In this document: positions 43,381-54,954 of the stretch, piece by piece | Position numbering within the stretch: position 1 is the stretch's first letter | How the letters are laid out: every line of letters begins with the position of its first letter | NCBI RefSeq assembly: GCF_949987515.2 | Contig: NC_082695.1 | Coordinates: 74,364,466 to 74,428,465, forward strand | Direction of reading: 5' to 3' | Source: Delphinus delphis | Taxonomy: Eukaryota > Chordata > Mammalia > Artiodactyla > Delphinidae | DNA: 64,000 bases | Notes under the pieces: generated by a model | The model's database searches: none | The model's input: the letters and a program-made list of their open reading frames with translations, nothing else | Told to the model about the DNA's origin: nothing | Position numbers and translations under genes: made by a program

Positions 43381-44279
43381 AAATGCCTCTCTTGTGTCTA
43401 TAATAATCCCCAGGTTTATAGGGTCCCCTGCATAAAAGATCCCTAATAACTACTCAGATCACTCATATTATGAGTTGAATTAATTATACTTTTTAAGAAA
43501 TCAAGCCTGTCTTTGATAGTGTTCACCTGTCACTTCAAGCAATGTAATAATTCTGGGAGATAAGCAGAGATTGGGGACAGACATACAATCTGGAAGAATT
43601 AATCTGTTGTTATCTAACAAATATTTTTTCATATTCCAAACTCAGTAGTGTTTGACATGCTTTATTAGTTACATATAGGAGAAACCACACGTTTAAAAAC
43701 ATTGCCTTTAGCCAAAGCAAGAATGTTAGCCACAGTTTTTTCAGTTATATTGTATCACAGGTGAAATCAATATCTCCAGAGGCTGATAATAAAGAAGGGA
43801 AAATGTAAACTGAAATTGATTTAACAAAGGAAATGAATGTAATTATGATGATATGATAAACCCCAAACTGGGAAGAAACTTGTCAGATAAATTTTCCCAT
43901 CAGCACACCAGTTTCATGCTCTAAGCAACATGACCTACACCAACTGGGGCCACTGTTCCACAGCAAAGGAATACTGCTATATTTTTTAAAAAGAGGAAAT
44001 TGTGTCGGATATAGGAAGTGGATATAAAAGAAAAAGTCGTAGTTGCAGAGGCCACATGTAAATACACAGAGGATATTGCATATTTAGAAATAGTCATTTT
44101 TTAATTGAGAATATTTTCTACTAGGAAGTGATGCTTTTGAGAAAGAGAATTAAGTTAACACATGCTTTTGCCAAATGCAAGAGTCTGTTTGACAGGCACA
44201 CAAGAATACCAGTCTCCAACACAGAGGATGAGATAAGAAGTAAAATGCAGTAAACTTTCTCATTTCCAGAATTCTCACC
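43381..44279. other. Unassigned 0.9 kb stretch
   Basis: No recognised repeat, gene or long frame. Confidence 0.4.
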
Positions 44280-44395
44280 CCTCACAGGCAGGCGCCGTGT
44301 CCCCCCAATTCTGTATCACAATGTCTTACCTAAGAGTTTGTCACTTAGTAGACACCTGGTGAATAACTTTGAACGCATGCATAAAGTGTTCTGGT
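44280..44395 (+). mobile_element. L2 3' end, plus orientation
   Basis: CAGGCAGGCGCCGTGTCC, AATGTCTTACCTAAGAG and ACTTAGTAGACACCTGGTGA followed by ATAAC match the L2 3' terminus. Confidence 0.65.
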
Positions 44396-44839
44396 GGACT
44401 GAATTTCCCGACTCATTAAGATTTATATTACAAACCCTATGTGGATTGCCAGTTTTCAAGGAATTAGGCTCCGCTGAAATGGCATTTAGCCCCTAAGCAT
44501 TTCTTGACCATTTTCTTTTATCATTTGAAATACTCACAAAAATCTTCAGAATCACTCAGTGCCTCAGGGCTGCTGAGGGACAGCATGATTGTACAGTGCT
44601 GAAAATTTTGTTTTAATGTTTGGGCTATCTATGAGTTAATAAGTTCTGTGGCTAGATCATTAAGTTATCTACAAGTTATAGGTTCTCTATAAGCCAGCTT
44701 AGATTTGAATAAATCATTGGCTAAAGCATCATTTCTGAGTGAGGAGTGTTTATATTTGATATCTGAGTTTACTCACTTCCTTCTCAGTAACTTGACTCTC
44801 TTGATTTCATTTCCTCACATAAGAAGAAACTAGCAGGAG
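44396..44839. other. Unassigned sequence
   Basis: No recognised repeat or gene. Confidence 0.35.
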
Positions 44840-45560
44840 TGGTTTATTCACTTAATGGCTATATTCGTGCTGAGCCCACTTTATGTGCCAGAGGTACAGC
44901 AGTGGACAGAAATACCCCCTGACTTCACTGGGTTTACTTTCTACTTCAAAAAGATAAACAGTAAATAAGTAAATTGTTAAAATATGTAGTTTGCCAGAGA
45001 GTGACAGAGGCTATAAGGAAAGTAACGTGAAGTAGGAGGATAGGATGTGTATGATGGAAGGGGGTGCAATTTTAAATAAGACAGTTAGAGAAGGCTTCGC
45101 CGAGGCACTGTGTGATCTCAGACCCCAAGGAGGTGAGGCAGCTGACCGTGCAAACAGCTGAGAGGAAGAATGTTCCAGGAAGATGGATCAGAGAATGCAG
45201 AGGCTCTAAGTTACAAGCATGCCTGGTGTGTGTTCAAGAAACAGGAAGCAGGCAGCAAAGCTGGACAGAGAGGGTGAGAAGGAAAATGGTTGTGGAAATA
45301 GGCTTAGGAGATTAAGTCACAGAGGCAGTAGTTGTGCAGCCTGTGCAGTCCTGATAGGCTGTGCTATGGACTTTGGCTTTTACTCTATGCGAGGTCTGTA
45401 GCCATCCGAGTGTGGAGCAGGGTAGTGACTTGATCTGACTTCTTTTAGAAGCATTGCTCATGATGCTGTGTTGAGAACATGCAGTGGAGCTAAGACGGGA
45501 AGCAGCAATAACCCAGACAAGAGATGATTAACCAGTTGGGATTAACCCAGGGAGTCAGGA
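44840..45560 (-). mobile_element. L2 LINE, about 0.7 kb, minus orientation
   Basis: This is the longest L2 piece here and collinear in reverse: GCCCACTTTATGTGCCAGAG, then GTACAGCAGTGGACAGAA, AGTTAGAGAAGGCTTCGC, AAGAATGTTCCAGGAAGATG, GACTTTGGCTTTTACTCTAT, AGGGTAGTGACTTGATCTGA and AATAACCCAGACAAGAGATG. No reading frame is intact. The plus frames at 45112-45401 are antisense accidents. Confidence 0.8.
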
Positions 45561-46854
45561 ATATGGAGGTCAAACCATCAGCATTGTTGTTGGTTAAAAC
45601 TCAGCTGGAGACAGTGAGGACAACAGTGAGTATCCTGGTACCAAATTCCATGTCTACCCGTCCAGTCACAGGGAACACTGGTCGACCACAGTGTTCTAAA
45701 CTAAGCCTGCAGGGAAGGCAAGGGCAGACCAAAACACATGCTCTCCTCTAGCAGACAGATGGTAAGGGGAAGGCAGAAAAGGGCTAAGCCAGATTCCTTG
45801 TTCCAATGATATAATTCACTCCTTTTCCTCTGGAGAGGAGTACATGAGGAGTTGAGAAAAGCCAGAAAGGTGCTGTGGCAATGACCCCTCCACTTGGAAT
45901 CAAGAGAAGAGAAGAATACATTCCTCCCCACCTCACCTGGCTTTTGGTTCACTTAATGCATTGAGTTCAACCATTAAACTTACGATTAAGCAACAATATG
46001 GGTCATCTTACTGGACGAGAAGGTCCGGAGCCTATCAGAGCAGTCCCGTTCCCACCTGCATGAGGCTACACTCCCCAGACCAACCCCTGCTCCAATGCTC
46101 TGAAGGATCTATCAGTTACATCAGTTCAGGTGGTTCCTTCCCAAGTCTGTTCTATTTATTATCCTAAATTATATTTATAGCCACACTGCCCAATACTCAT
46201 TAGAATGACTGCAATGAGATAAAATGCTAATATAAAGATACCTCATATAATAAAAGATAGTAAACTCAAGATGTTCCAAATTTGGCTATGAAACCCATTC
46301 TATCAAATTTCCATGGAAAAAATAAGATCTGAAGATGAAATCTCTTTGCAAGTTAAAGTCCAAAGATATATAAATCCCCCAAATATAAAGCCTGAGCTTA
46401 AATGATCTTGCCTTTGTGAGTTAAAAATATAGAGAAATGAGTATCTTCCTTAATTTCTTACCCTGTTCAATCTCAACAGAGGGGATTTTTGCAGCCCATA
46501 TGTATGGGGAGGGGGGCTGTTCTATGAGTAGTTATGTCCTAAATTGTCCCTCCATGAAATGGGTTTCTTCAGGTCTTAGTGGTACTAGTTCAATATTAAG
46601 TCTCTCATAAATCTCACTTTTAAGGAGTTCAAAGTGTCAATAGTCTACTTAAGACTACCACAGCTTGATCCCAACCCCCTTAAAATTCCAGGCAAATCCA
46701 GTTCCTGGAAGCCTGCACTTAATGTTGCCAAAGGCTACAACAAACATTCAGTGGTAGCAGAGCGAAGGTGAAGGGACAGAGTCAGTCTTCTTGGTTTCCA
46801 ACTTTCCAGGATGCCAATCAGTTTATGTTAATTGTAAAGGGTCCACAACAGAAG
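45561..46854. other. Unassigned 1.3 kb stretch
   Basis: No recognised repeat. Open frames of 68-83 codons show no domains. It is one of the longer apparently single-copy stretches. Confidence 0.4.
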
Positions 46855-48090
46855 TAAAAATACACAAATGGGATGACATCAAACTACAAAGCTCTGCACA
46901 GCAAAGGAAACAGTCAACAGAATGAAAAGGCAACGTACGGAATGAAACAAAATGTTTACGCACTATATATCTGATAAGAGATTATTACCCAAAATATATA
47001 AGGAACTCCTAAACTCAGTAGCCAAAAAAAATTCAAAATGGGCAAAGGACTTGAATAGACATTTCTCCAAAGAAGACATACAAATCGCCAACAGGTAAAT
47101 GAAAAGATGCTCAACGTCACTAATTATCAGGGAAACACAAAACTGCAATGAGATATTCTCTCACACTTGTTAGGATGGTCATTATCAAAAAAACCCCCAA
47201 AGATAATAAACGTTATCAGGATATGGAGAAACTGGAGAACTTTTACGCTGTCAGTGAGAATGTAAAGTGTACATCTACTATGGAAACAGTACGGAGGTTC
47301 CTCAAAAAATTAAAAATAGAACTACCATATAATCCAGCAATCCCATTTCTGGGTATTTATTCATATGCATTACCCCATATCCATTTCTGGGCATTTATCC
47401 AAGGAATTGAAATCAGGATCTCAAAGAGATAATCTGCACATCCATGTTCACTGCAACATTATTCACAATAGCCAAGATATGGAAACAACCTACGTGTCCA
47501 TTGATAGACGAATGGATAGAGAAAATGTGGTAAATATATACATGGAACATGATCCAGCTTTCAAAAAGAAGGGAATTCTGACATAGGTAACACCATGGAT
47601 GAACCTGGAGCGCATTATGCTAAGTGAAGTAAGCCAGCCACAGAACAAATACTGCATGATTCCACTTATATGAAGTATCTAAAATAATCAAACTCATAGA
47701 AGCAAAGAATAGAATGGTAGTTGCCAGGGACTGGGGCGGGGGGAGGAAATGCAGAGTTGTTCAGTGGGTGTGCAGTTTCAGTTATGCAAGATGAATAATT
47801 TCTAGAGATCTGCTGTACAATACAGTACCTGTAGCCAACAATACTGCACTGTGCACTTAAAAATGGATTAGGAGGGTAGATGTCATGTCACACACACACA
47901 CACACAAAACGTGGCACAAGGATACTTTTCGAGGTGATAGAAACGTTTATCACCTTGACTGTAGCGATCGTTTCATGGGTGTATGCATATGCCCAGACTC
48001 ATCAAATTGTAGACATTTGAACATGAAGCTTTCTGTTCAAAATACGTGAAGCTTTCTGTATATAATTAAGCTGCTTAAAAATATTCAAGG
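46855..48090 (+). mobile_element. Old L1 3' third, plus orientation
   Basis: It runs from late ORF2 (GATGACATCAAACTACAAAG, GCAAAGGACTTGAATAGACA) through the ORF2 end and an older-type 3' UTR (GGTAGTTGCCAGGGACTGGG, CTGTACAATACAGTACCTGT, CACTTAAAAATGGATTAGG). It ends near 48090. A small internal duplication around CATATC...CATTTCTGGG lies at 47345-47400. A (CA)n run is at 47891-47907. Confidence 0.88.
47148..47640 (+). pseudogene. L1 ORF2 C-terminal remnant
   Basis: The plus frame 47148-47432 starts [15 protein letters not shown] and reaches [19 protein letters not shown]. The frame 47365-47586 then gives YVSIDRRMDRENVVNIYME, so the frame is broken between them. The cysteine motif is lost in this copy. 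Confidence 0.82.
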
Positions 48091-49001
48091 GTATTATCTG
48101 CACAATTAAACTCACATAATGTAGTAGAAGGGAATGAGAGGGTGAATGCAGGTGTAAGTAGGTATGTATATTTGATATGGAGAATAAAGGGTTTCTATTT
48201 CATGCCTTCTGTTTTCTCTGAAACGTAGAGTTAGATGAGACTGCTAAGAATATGAGGTAGGATGGATTATGGAGTTTGGAATTTCAAGAGAGTAAAGAAA
48301 GTTTGAAATAGTCATCTTGGAAATTGGAGAATACATTAAATAGTAATTTAGTTGTATTGTCAAGAGAGTGAAAAGCCTATTAGAAATCACTGGAACCTGA
48401 ATATATTGGAACTTTCTCCAGAAGCACTCAGAAAATGACAGCTGTGCTCAGGCACAGAAGTAAATGAAGAGCTAAGTTCATCCAGGATTGAGGGAGAAAA
48501 AAGACAGAAGGACCAGGCATTTAGGGTCTCTAATTAGATCAGGAGAGAAATGAAGAAAGTAGGTAGCAGAGGAATTGGGAGGAAATAGGTCAGTGGCCTG
48601 ATGGCTCAAAGAGAGTAGAGGATTATTACAATGGGGTTGTTTGGGCAAGCAAGATGGAGAGAGAGAGAGAGAGAGGCTGTGGTCAAGAGACAAGCTGATT
48701 GAATTAGTGATTTTGAAAGTGGAGCAATTCCTCGTGATGACAGGATCCAAGGTATGACTATGGGAATGGAAGTTCAAGTGAAGGATAAGATGGCTGGAGA
48801 AAAGATGAGAGAACCAGGCAACAGAGGAAAAGTAAACTTTCTCCTATCCCCATGGTTTTACAACTAGGAGCATGGCAAGATTACATTTCAAAAGAATTGT
48901 TCCCAGGTCCTTGAGAAAAACATTCCCTGGCAAGAAATGTTTAAGATTTATTCATTTCAAATGGAGCAGAGAAAGAATTTATGACTACATCTTTCCTAAA
49001 T
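48091..49001. other. Unassigned purine-rich stretch
   Basis: About 0.9 kb, strongly A/G-rich on the plus strand, with a (GA)n run at 48657-48675. No repeat family named. The 99-codon minus frame (48478-48777) is a pyrimidine-rich artefact. Confidence 0.4.
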
Positions 49002-49135
49002 AAATGCTCTAGGGAGTTCCCTGCTGGTCTAGTGGTTAGGATTCGGCACTTTCACTGCTGTGGCTGGGTTTAAACCCTGGTCAGGGAATTGAGATCCTGC
49101 AAGCTCGCAGTGCAGCCAAAACAAAAAATGCTCTA
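49002..49135 (+). mobile_element. CHR-type SINE, short form, with target duplication
   Basis: AAATGCTCTA is found at 49002-49011 and 49126-49135. The SINE between them has GGAGTTCCCTGCTGGTC, GGTTTAAACCCTGG (degraded B box), and GGGAATTGAGATCCTGCAAG. Confidence 0.88.
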
Positions 49136-50070
49136 AGAAAAGAGAGGGCGGGTGCCTATAGTCAAGAAGAAACTTGTCTAAAATGTTGTCAAATGAAGGG
49201 AGCATTAAGGCCATCTTGATCAGCTGATAGCAAAGGACAATTTAAAAAATACATTTTAGTCAAGGTGTACATATTTATTTAAAAATAAAACTTTAGTGTT
49301 TGTTAAAATTTCCTCCATGAACCTTATTGAAAAAAAATCTAATTCTAAAATAATATTTACATAGATCACCTTTTAAAGAAATTTGATAATTAACTATAGG
49401 TCTTGTAAAGGAAGAAAATGTAAGAGCAACCAAGGAGAAGTAATATTTAGTTTTTGTCTCAGGTTTATAAGTGATACCTAATATTATAAGTAAAAATGCC
49501 TCAGCCTAGAAATGTCCATCTAAGTGTCCACATAAGTCAACAAAAAAAATTGTGGGTTTTGGAGAAAGCGGGGGCTTTTATCTGAAAGATACGAGATATA
49601 CGTAGGCCACGAAATAGTTCTGTTTCAAGTGAGTTAAAACAATATGGCAGCCCTTAGTCTAACGCCTCACCTAGGTCTCTCCTCACTGCAGAAGCATGCG
49701 AACTTATGGTGCCTAGGCTTGGTTCAAGTACTTATCAATATTCCAAAGAGGGAAAGGGAGGATGGAGGGAGTAAGGAAAAGCGGAGGACTCACAGGGATC
49801 ACAGATGACAAGTAAACACATCATCCTGCCCATGGACTAACATCTTTCCCTACACTCTCCAAAAAAGAAGCTACCTCCTGAATCCCTAGTGGCTATCATG
49901 CCATGTAAGGCATACTCTACTGATTCACAAAGAAAGCCCTGCTAATGAGGATTCAAATGAAAATCCACATAGCCAGAAATTATTTCTTGTTTACAAAGAG
50001 AAAGGACTTTGGTGACATGCTTGTTATTAACCATTCCTACTTGAAAATTTTCTAATTCAAGTCCATTTCA
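49136..50070. other. Unassigned 0.9 kb stretch
   Basis: No recognised repeat, gene or long frame. Confidence 0.4.
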
Positions 50071-50495
50071 AGAAGATTTATTTAGGACTTCCCTGGTGGC
50101 GCAGTGGTTAAGAATCTGCCTGCCAATGCAGGGGACAAGGGTTTGAGCCCTGGTTGGGGAAGATCCCACATGCCGCGGAACAATTAAGTCCGTGTGCCAC
50201 AACTACTGAGCCTGCCCTCTAATGCCCACGAGCCACAACTACTGAGCCCGCATGCCACAACTACCGAAGCCCGCGTGCCTAGAGCCCATGCTCTGCAACA
50301 AGAGAAGCCACCGCAATGAGAAGCCCACGCACTGCAAAGAAGAGTAGCCCCTGCTCGCCGCAACTAGAGAAAGCCCGCACGCCACAACGGAGACTCAACG
50401 CAGCCAAAACTAACTAAATAAAACCTGTGCATTAAAACCAAAAAGAAAAACAAACCCACAACTTTAAAAAAAAAAAAAAAAAGAAGAGTTATTTA
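50071..50495 (+). mobile_element. CHR-type SINE, long form, plus orientation, with target duplication
   Basis: Head GACTTCCCTGGTGGCGCAGT, several GCCACAACTACTGAGCC units, and a long degenerate tail ending in a run of about 18 A. AGAAGATTTATTTA (50071-50084) recurs as AGAAGAGTTATTTA (50482-50495), with one mismatch. Confidence 0.9.
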
Positions 50496-50867
50496 ACAAA
50501 ACATTTCCCCATTCATATCACCTTAAATAAATTTCCCTTAGGCACATTCGGCATACTTCTTCAGTTGGAAGAAACTGTTTCTGACTCACCAGTGAGCAAT
50601 GGGCTTTTAGTGGAAAGATACGGATGGCATTCACAGAGTAGCTGAAAAATTAACCCAGGGCAAGGGCAGAAATCCGAGAGGCTCAGACCTCTCAGGAGAA
50701 CAACATGATGGACTTTTTTGCTCAGCCTCCCTACCAAACAAATCACCTCCAATTGCTTGTTCTTTCAATGTAACTCTAAGAACATTTTCAAATTCCTAGG
50801 AATGGGATCTGCTTGTTCCACCATGGGTTGTAACAAGTGTCTCTATCATTACATACACCATTCATGA
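50496..50867. other. Unassigned sequence
   Basis: No recognised repeat or gene. A 63-codon minus frame (50561-50752) is without domains. Confidence 0.35.
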
Positions 50868-51246
50868 CTAGCTTAGTTTGCTGGGGCTGCCATAAGAAAC
50901 TGCAACAGACTGGGAAGCTTAAACAGGAGAAATTTATTCCTCACAGTTCTGGAGTCTAGAAGTCCAAGATCAAGGTGTCAACAGGATTGGTTCCTTCTGA
51001 GGTCTCTCTCCTTGGCTTGCAGATATCTACCTTCTCACTGTTCTGGCACTGTCTTTCCTCTGTGGGTTTCCACCTCTGGTGTCTCTCTGTGTGTCCAAAT
51101 TTTCTCTTCTTATAAGGATACCAATCAGCTGGATGAGGGCCTAATGGCCTAATTTTGGTCACCTCTTTAAAGACCCTATCTCCAAAGGCAGTCACGTTCT
51201 GAGGTGCTCAGGGAGACTTCAACATATGAAGAATTCAATTTATAAC
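50868..51246 (-). mobile_element. MLT1-type MaLR LTR, minus orientation
   Basis: GCTGGGGCTGCCATAAGAAA, AGTCTAGAAGTCCAAGATCA, CTCCTTGGCTTGCAGATATC, CTTTAAAGACCCTATCTCC and GCAGTCACGTTCTGAGGTG are the reversed MLT1 order. It is nearly complete. Confidence 0.88.
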
Positions 51247-51613
51247 AATGGCCAGGGGACAAGACATGTAGCATGGATTCAGAGGCTAAGGGAATCCTTG
51301 TGATCTGGGCAGCCAACCCAGTTTTCGTCTAGCAGACAGTAATGTGATACCTTTAACACTGGCAACCTTCTAACAAACTCAGCCATCCAGGAAATTGTTC
51401 TAATACAATAAGTGAAAAGAAATATGGACACTTAAAAAAATAGCTATCATCACAAAAGTCACATTTTCCTCTAGGAAAATTTTAAGTCCAGCTTTAGACA
51501 GACCTAGATTTACATGCTGAATATTCCAATTGCTAGCTGTGTGATCTTGGCTAAATTACTTAATTTTTTTGAGTTTGTTTCAGCAGTAAAAATTCTTGAT
51601 AAAAATATTTACT
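51247..51613. other. Unassigned sequence
   Basis: The block 51480-51560 (TAGACAGACCTAGATTTACA, then GCTGTGTGATCTTGGCTAAA) resembles the start of a MIR on the plus strand. Otherwise nothing is recognised. Confidence 0.4.
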
Positions 51614-51993
51614 CCCAAGAGTCCTTTTTTAAAAAAAATTATTTATTTATTTATTTTTGGCTGCGTTGGTCTTCGTTGCTGTGTGCAGGCTTTCTCTAGT
51701 TGCAGTGAGCGGGGGCTACTCTTCGTTGTGGTGTGCAGGCTTCCCATTGCAGTGGCTTCCCTTGTTGCGGAGCATGGGCTCTAGTCATGTGGGCGTCAGT
51801 AGTTGTGGCACGTGAGCTCAGTAGTTGTGGCTCGTGGGCTCTAGAGCACCGGCTCAGTAGTTGTGGCACACGGGCTTAGTTGTTCTGCGGCATGTGGGGC
51901 CTTCCCAGGCCAGGGATCAAACCCATGTCCGCTGCATCGTCCGGCGGATTCCTAACCACTGCGCCACCTGGGAAGTCCCCCAAGAGTCCTTTT
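51614..51993 (-). mobile_element. CHR-type SINE, long form, minus orientation, perfect target duplication
   Basis: CCCAAGAGTCCTTTT is identical at 51614-51628 and 51979-51993. The body contains TTGGCTGCGTTGGTCTTCG, repeated CAGTAGTTGTGGC units, and the reversed head CACCTGGGAAGTCCC. (TTTA)n at 51640-51658 is its tail. Confidence 0.92.
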
Positions 51994-52199
51994 AAAGTTG
52001 CACATATTTACTAAAATTACTTAAGTACTCACTACATTTTATCAAGCACACTTTCCTTTGCTTTCTTTTGAACGGTGTATAAAATTAAGACTAATGACAT
52101 AAAACTTATTTTTAGCCCAACTCCAAGGAATTTTGAAGAGAAGGAATAAAGTCAGAGGCTTGCTCCTACCATGAAAAAGAATATTATAAAGCTGATATA

Positions 52200-53550
52200 A
52201 TGTTGTATTATACTTGAACAAATAGACCAATTGTACAGAAGACAAAGCCTAGAAACACACCCAGATCTCTATGAAGACTTGATGAAGATAGCAGCAAAGA
52301 TTAGTGATAAAAAGGTGGATTATTCAATAAATGACACTAGGAGAGCTGGGTAACCATATGGGGAAAAAAATTAAAGCTTGAGCCCTACCTCACACAATAC
52401 ACAAAAATCCATTCCCGTTGGATTAAGATCTAAATACAAGAAGCAATTTTTTATTCTTAGAAAAAACACAAGAAACAGAAGCAAAAATTAAAAAATGGGA
52501 CCTAATTAAACTTAAAAGCTTTGCACAACGAAGGAAACCATAAACAAAACAAAAAGACTGGGAGAAAATATTTTTGTTTCATTTAGACCCGCGATACATT
52601 GGGTGATGCCCACTCACATTGGGGAGGGCCATCTGCTTTATTGAGTTCACCAGACCAAGTGCTAATCTCTTCCACAAACACACTCACAGGCACATCCAGA
52701 AATAATGTTTACCGATTATCTGGGCGTCCCTTAGCCTAGTCAAGTTGACATAAAATTAGCCCTCACAAAGAGTAATTTGGAAAAAAAAAAGCTGTTCACA
52801 GAAGAGAAACTGCAAATGACTGATAAATAAAAAGTAAAAATATTTTAAAGTCATTAGTAGTCTAAGAAATGCAAATGAAGCCACTAGATAATGCTACTAC
52901 ACACACACAAGTCATATAAAATCATGCATTGGAGAAGATGTGGAGTAAAGGGAATTCTTATACTTTGCTGGCCAGTGTAAACTGATATAATGATATTGGT
53001 GAGCAGTTTTGCAATGTCTCATGGAAGTTGAAGGTATGTATACTCCATGCTCCAGAAATTCCACTCGTATGTATATAGACAAACACAATTCATACCTGTG
53101 TGTTCAAGGCAGTAATTTCTGTGATTGAAGAAGTGAATCTGAAAAGAACCTAATTATCCATCAACTGAATAATGACAAACTTATAATGCCAGTGAAAATA
53201 AGTGAACCAGAGATACAAGTATCAGCATAGATGGATCTCACTAAACTAATATTGAGTGGGAAAAAAGTAGCATAAGAGGAAAAATATATCGTATTATTTA
53301 TATAAAGTTTAAAAACATGCAAATCTAAGCTGGATGTGTCACTTAGGAATGCAAACCTATATAATAAAAATCTACTTAAGAAAGAACATATGGCGTGATA
53401 AACTACTGATTCTGGATTATGAAAAGGGACAGGAGCATGTTGGAGTAAGAGGATGAATGGAACTTCAAGTAATTAGTAATGTTTTGTTTCTTGAGCTGTA
53501 GACTACAAAGAGATTCACTGCTTCCTATTTAAAACTTTTTCTGTACGTAT
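52200..53550 (+). mobile_element. Old L1 3' half, plus orientation, split by an MLT2 LTR
   Basis: The left part (52200-52564) carries late ORF2 blocks (TGGATTATTCAATAAATGAC, TGGGACCTAATTAAACTTAA, AAAGCTTTGCACAACGAAGG). After the LTR the order resumes with TTCACAGAAGAGAAACTGCA, GAGAAGATGTGGAGTAAAGG and GATGGATCTCACTAAACTAA. All frames are closed. It is one of the older L1s here. Confidence 0.8.
52565..52772 (+). mobile_element. MLT2-like (ERVL) LTR 3' half, plus orientation
   Basis: GCCCACTCACATTGGGGAGG, GCCATCTGCTTTATTGAGTT, ACATCCAGAAATAATGTTTA and AGTCAAGTTGACATAAAATT are the end of an MLT2B-type LTR, closing with TAGCCCTCACA. The 5' half of the LTR is missing. The surrounding L1 indicates the LTR entered it. 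Confidence 0.8.
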
Positions 53551-54046
53551 TGAACTTGTCATAGTATTTTTAAAAGGATTCCTACCTGCACTCATAATTA
53601 CAGAAATGCAAATATTACAGGAGGTTTAATTTCCTAGAAAATGTATTCATGTGGAAGCCCTTGTCCTTTGAGGCATTTCTTTTTCCAGCCCGAAGAAGTA
53701 AAGCAACACGTGCACTTCACAAAGCTTCTGACACACAGAATCTTAATTTGCAAAGATCCATCAGCATAAATGAAAATGGAACAATTAGTTCTGTTCACAA
53801 AGGTCATTATTCAAATACACTGGGCTTTCCTATCCTGTGATGAGCACACAGCATGGACCTGCATAATTTTTTCAGGAAACTGACAAATGTAAATTAATGT
53901 GATAATGATACATTTAATTGATTCACTAACACACAATTTAAAATATATACTATATAAAGTGTAGTAAAACTTTCACAGATCAATGTTTCATCACCTATAT
54001 TGTATAGCCCAGGTGTCTGAGTTCAAAATAACCAGATAGCAGTGAT
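53551..54046. other. Unassigned sequence containing an exon-like open stretch
   Basis: No repeat recognised. Between 53649 and 53840 a 63-codon plus frame is open to a TGA. Its region from about 53689 is preceded by a good acceptor, TTTCTTTTTCCAG. See findings. No poly(A) signal follows closely. Confidence 0.35.
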
Positions 54047-54278
54047 CATATACTCTTTTTTTTTTTTTTTTTACGGTACACGGGCCTCTCACTGTTGTGG
54101 CCTCTCCCGTTGTGGAGCACAGGCTCCGGATGCACAGGCTCAGCGGCCATGGCTCACGGGCCCAGCCGCTCCGCGGCACGTGGGATCTTCCCGGACCAGG
54201 GCACGAACCCGTGTCCCCTGCATCGGCAGGCAGACTCTCAACCACTGCGCCACCAGGGAAGCCCACATATACTCTTTT
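54047..54278 (-). mobile_element. Compact CHR-2-like SINE, minus orientation, perfect target duplication
   Basis: CATATACTCTTTT is identical at 54047-54059 and 54266-54278. A T-tract and TTACGGTACACGGGCC come first, then GCTCAGCGGCCATGGCTC, TTCCCGGACCAGGGCACG and the reversed head CACCAGGGAAGCCC. Confidence 0.94.
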
Positions 54279-54429
54279 AAAGGATAATTCTAATGAGATA
54301 TTAAAAAACAGGCTAAACGAAGAGAACAAAGTAGTTTTATTCATGAGTAAATCATCTAACATTTAAGGGATGGTAAAATGAAGGCAAACCAACACTGCTG
54401 GGTACAGAGTAGACATAAGAAATAGGTCT

Positions 54430-54570
54430 TATTTTTCCCACCTTACAAACAAACAAAAAAACCCCTGAGAATTAGAGAGGTCAGATAATTTACGTAATGC
54501 CAAATAGCCAGAAAGGAGCCAAACTAGGGTATGAATTCCATTCTTCTTCATTCCAAATCCCATACCATCC
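54430..54570 (-). mobile_element. MIR SINE, minus orientation
   Basis: GAGAATTAGAGAGGTCAGAT, GCCAAATAGCCAGAAAGGAG and CCAAACTAGGGTATGAATTC match reversed MIR order, with an A/C-rich insertion near 54445-54467. Confidence 0.7.
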
Positions 54571-54716
54571 TTCCTGGGAGACAGCTAGCTAATAAGCAGA
54601 AAGCAATGCCGATAAATAGTTTCTCTTACCCACATTTATGGCATTTTTCAGATGAAACATTAGAGACGACTGTGTGTGTGTATACTTAAGACTATACAAT
54701 TATAAAACTGATTTTT

Positions 54717-54954
54717 AAAAATAGAGGTGAGGGGCTTCCCTGGTGGCGCAGTGGTTGAGAGTCCGCCTGCCGATGCAGGGGACACGGGTTCGTGCCCCGG
54801 TCCGGGAAGATCCCACATGCCGCGGAGCGGCTGGGCCCATGAACCATGGCCGCTGAGCCTGTGTGCCCGGAGCCTGTGCTCCGCAACGGGAGAGGCCACA
54901 ATGGTGCGAGGCCCGCGTACCACAAAAAAAAAAAAAAAAAAAAAATAGAGGTGA
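54717..54954 (+). mobile_element. Compact CHR-2-like SINE, plus orientation, perfect target duplication
   Basis: AAAAATAGAGGTGA is identical at 54717-54730 and 54941-54954. Head GGCTTCCCTGGTGGCGCAGT, B-box-like GGTTCGTGCCCC, GGTCCGGGAAGATCCC, then an A-tail of more than 20 at about 54923-54945. The near-perfect body and long tail suggest a young copy. Confidence 0.94.

Noticed and set aside
48478..48777. 99-codon minus-strand frame rich in Ser, Leu and Pro
   Set aside because: It is the complement of a purine-rich tract with a GA microsatellite; low-complexity artefact.
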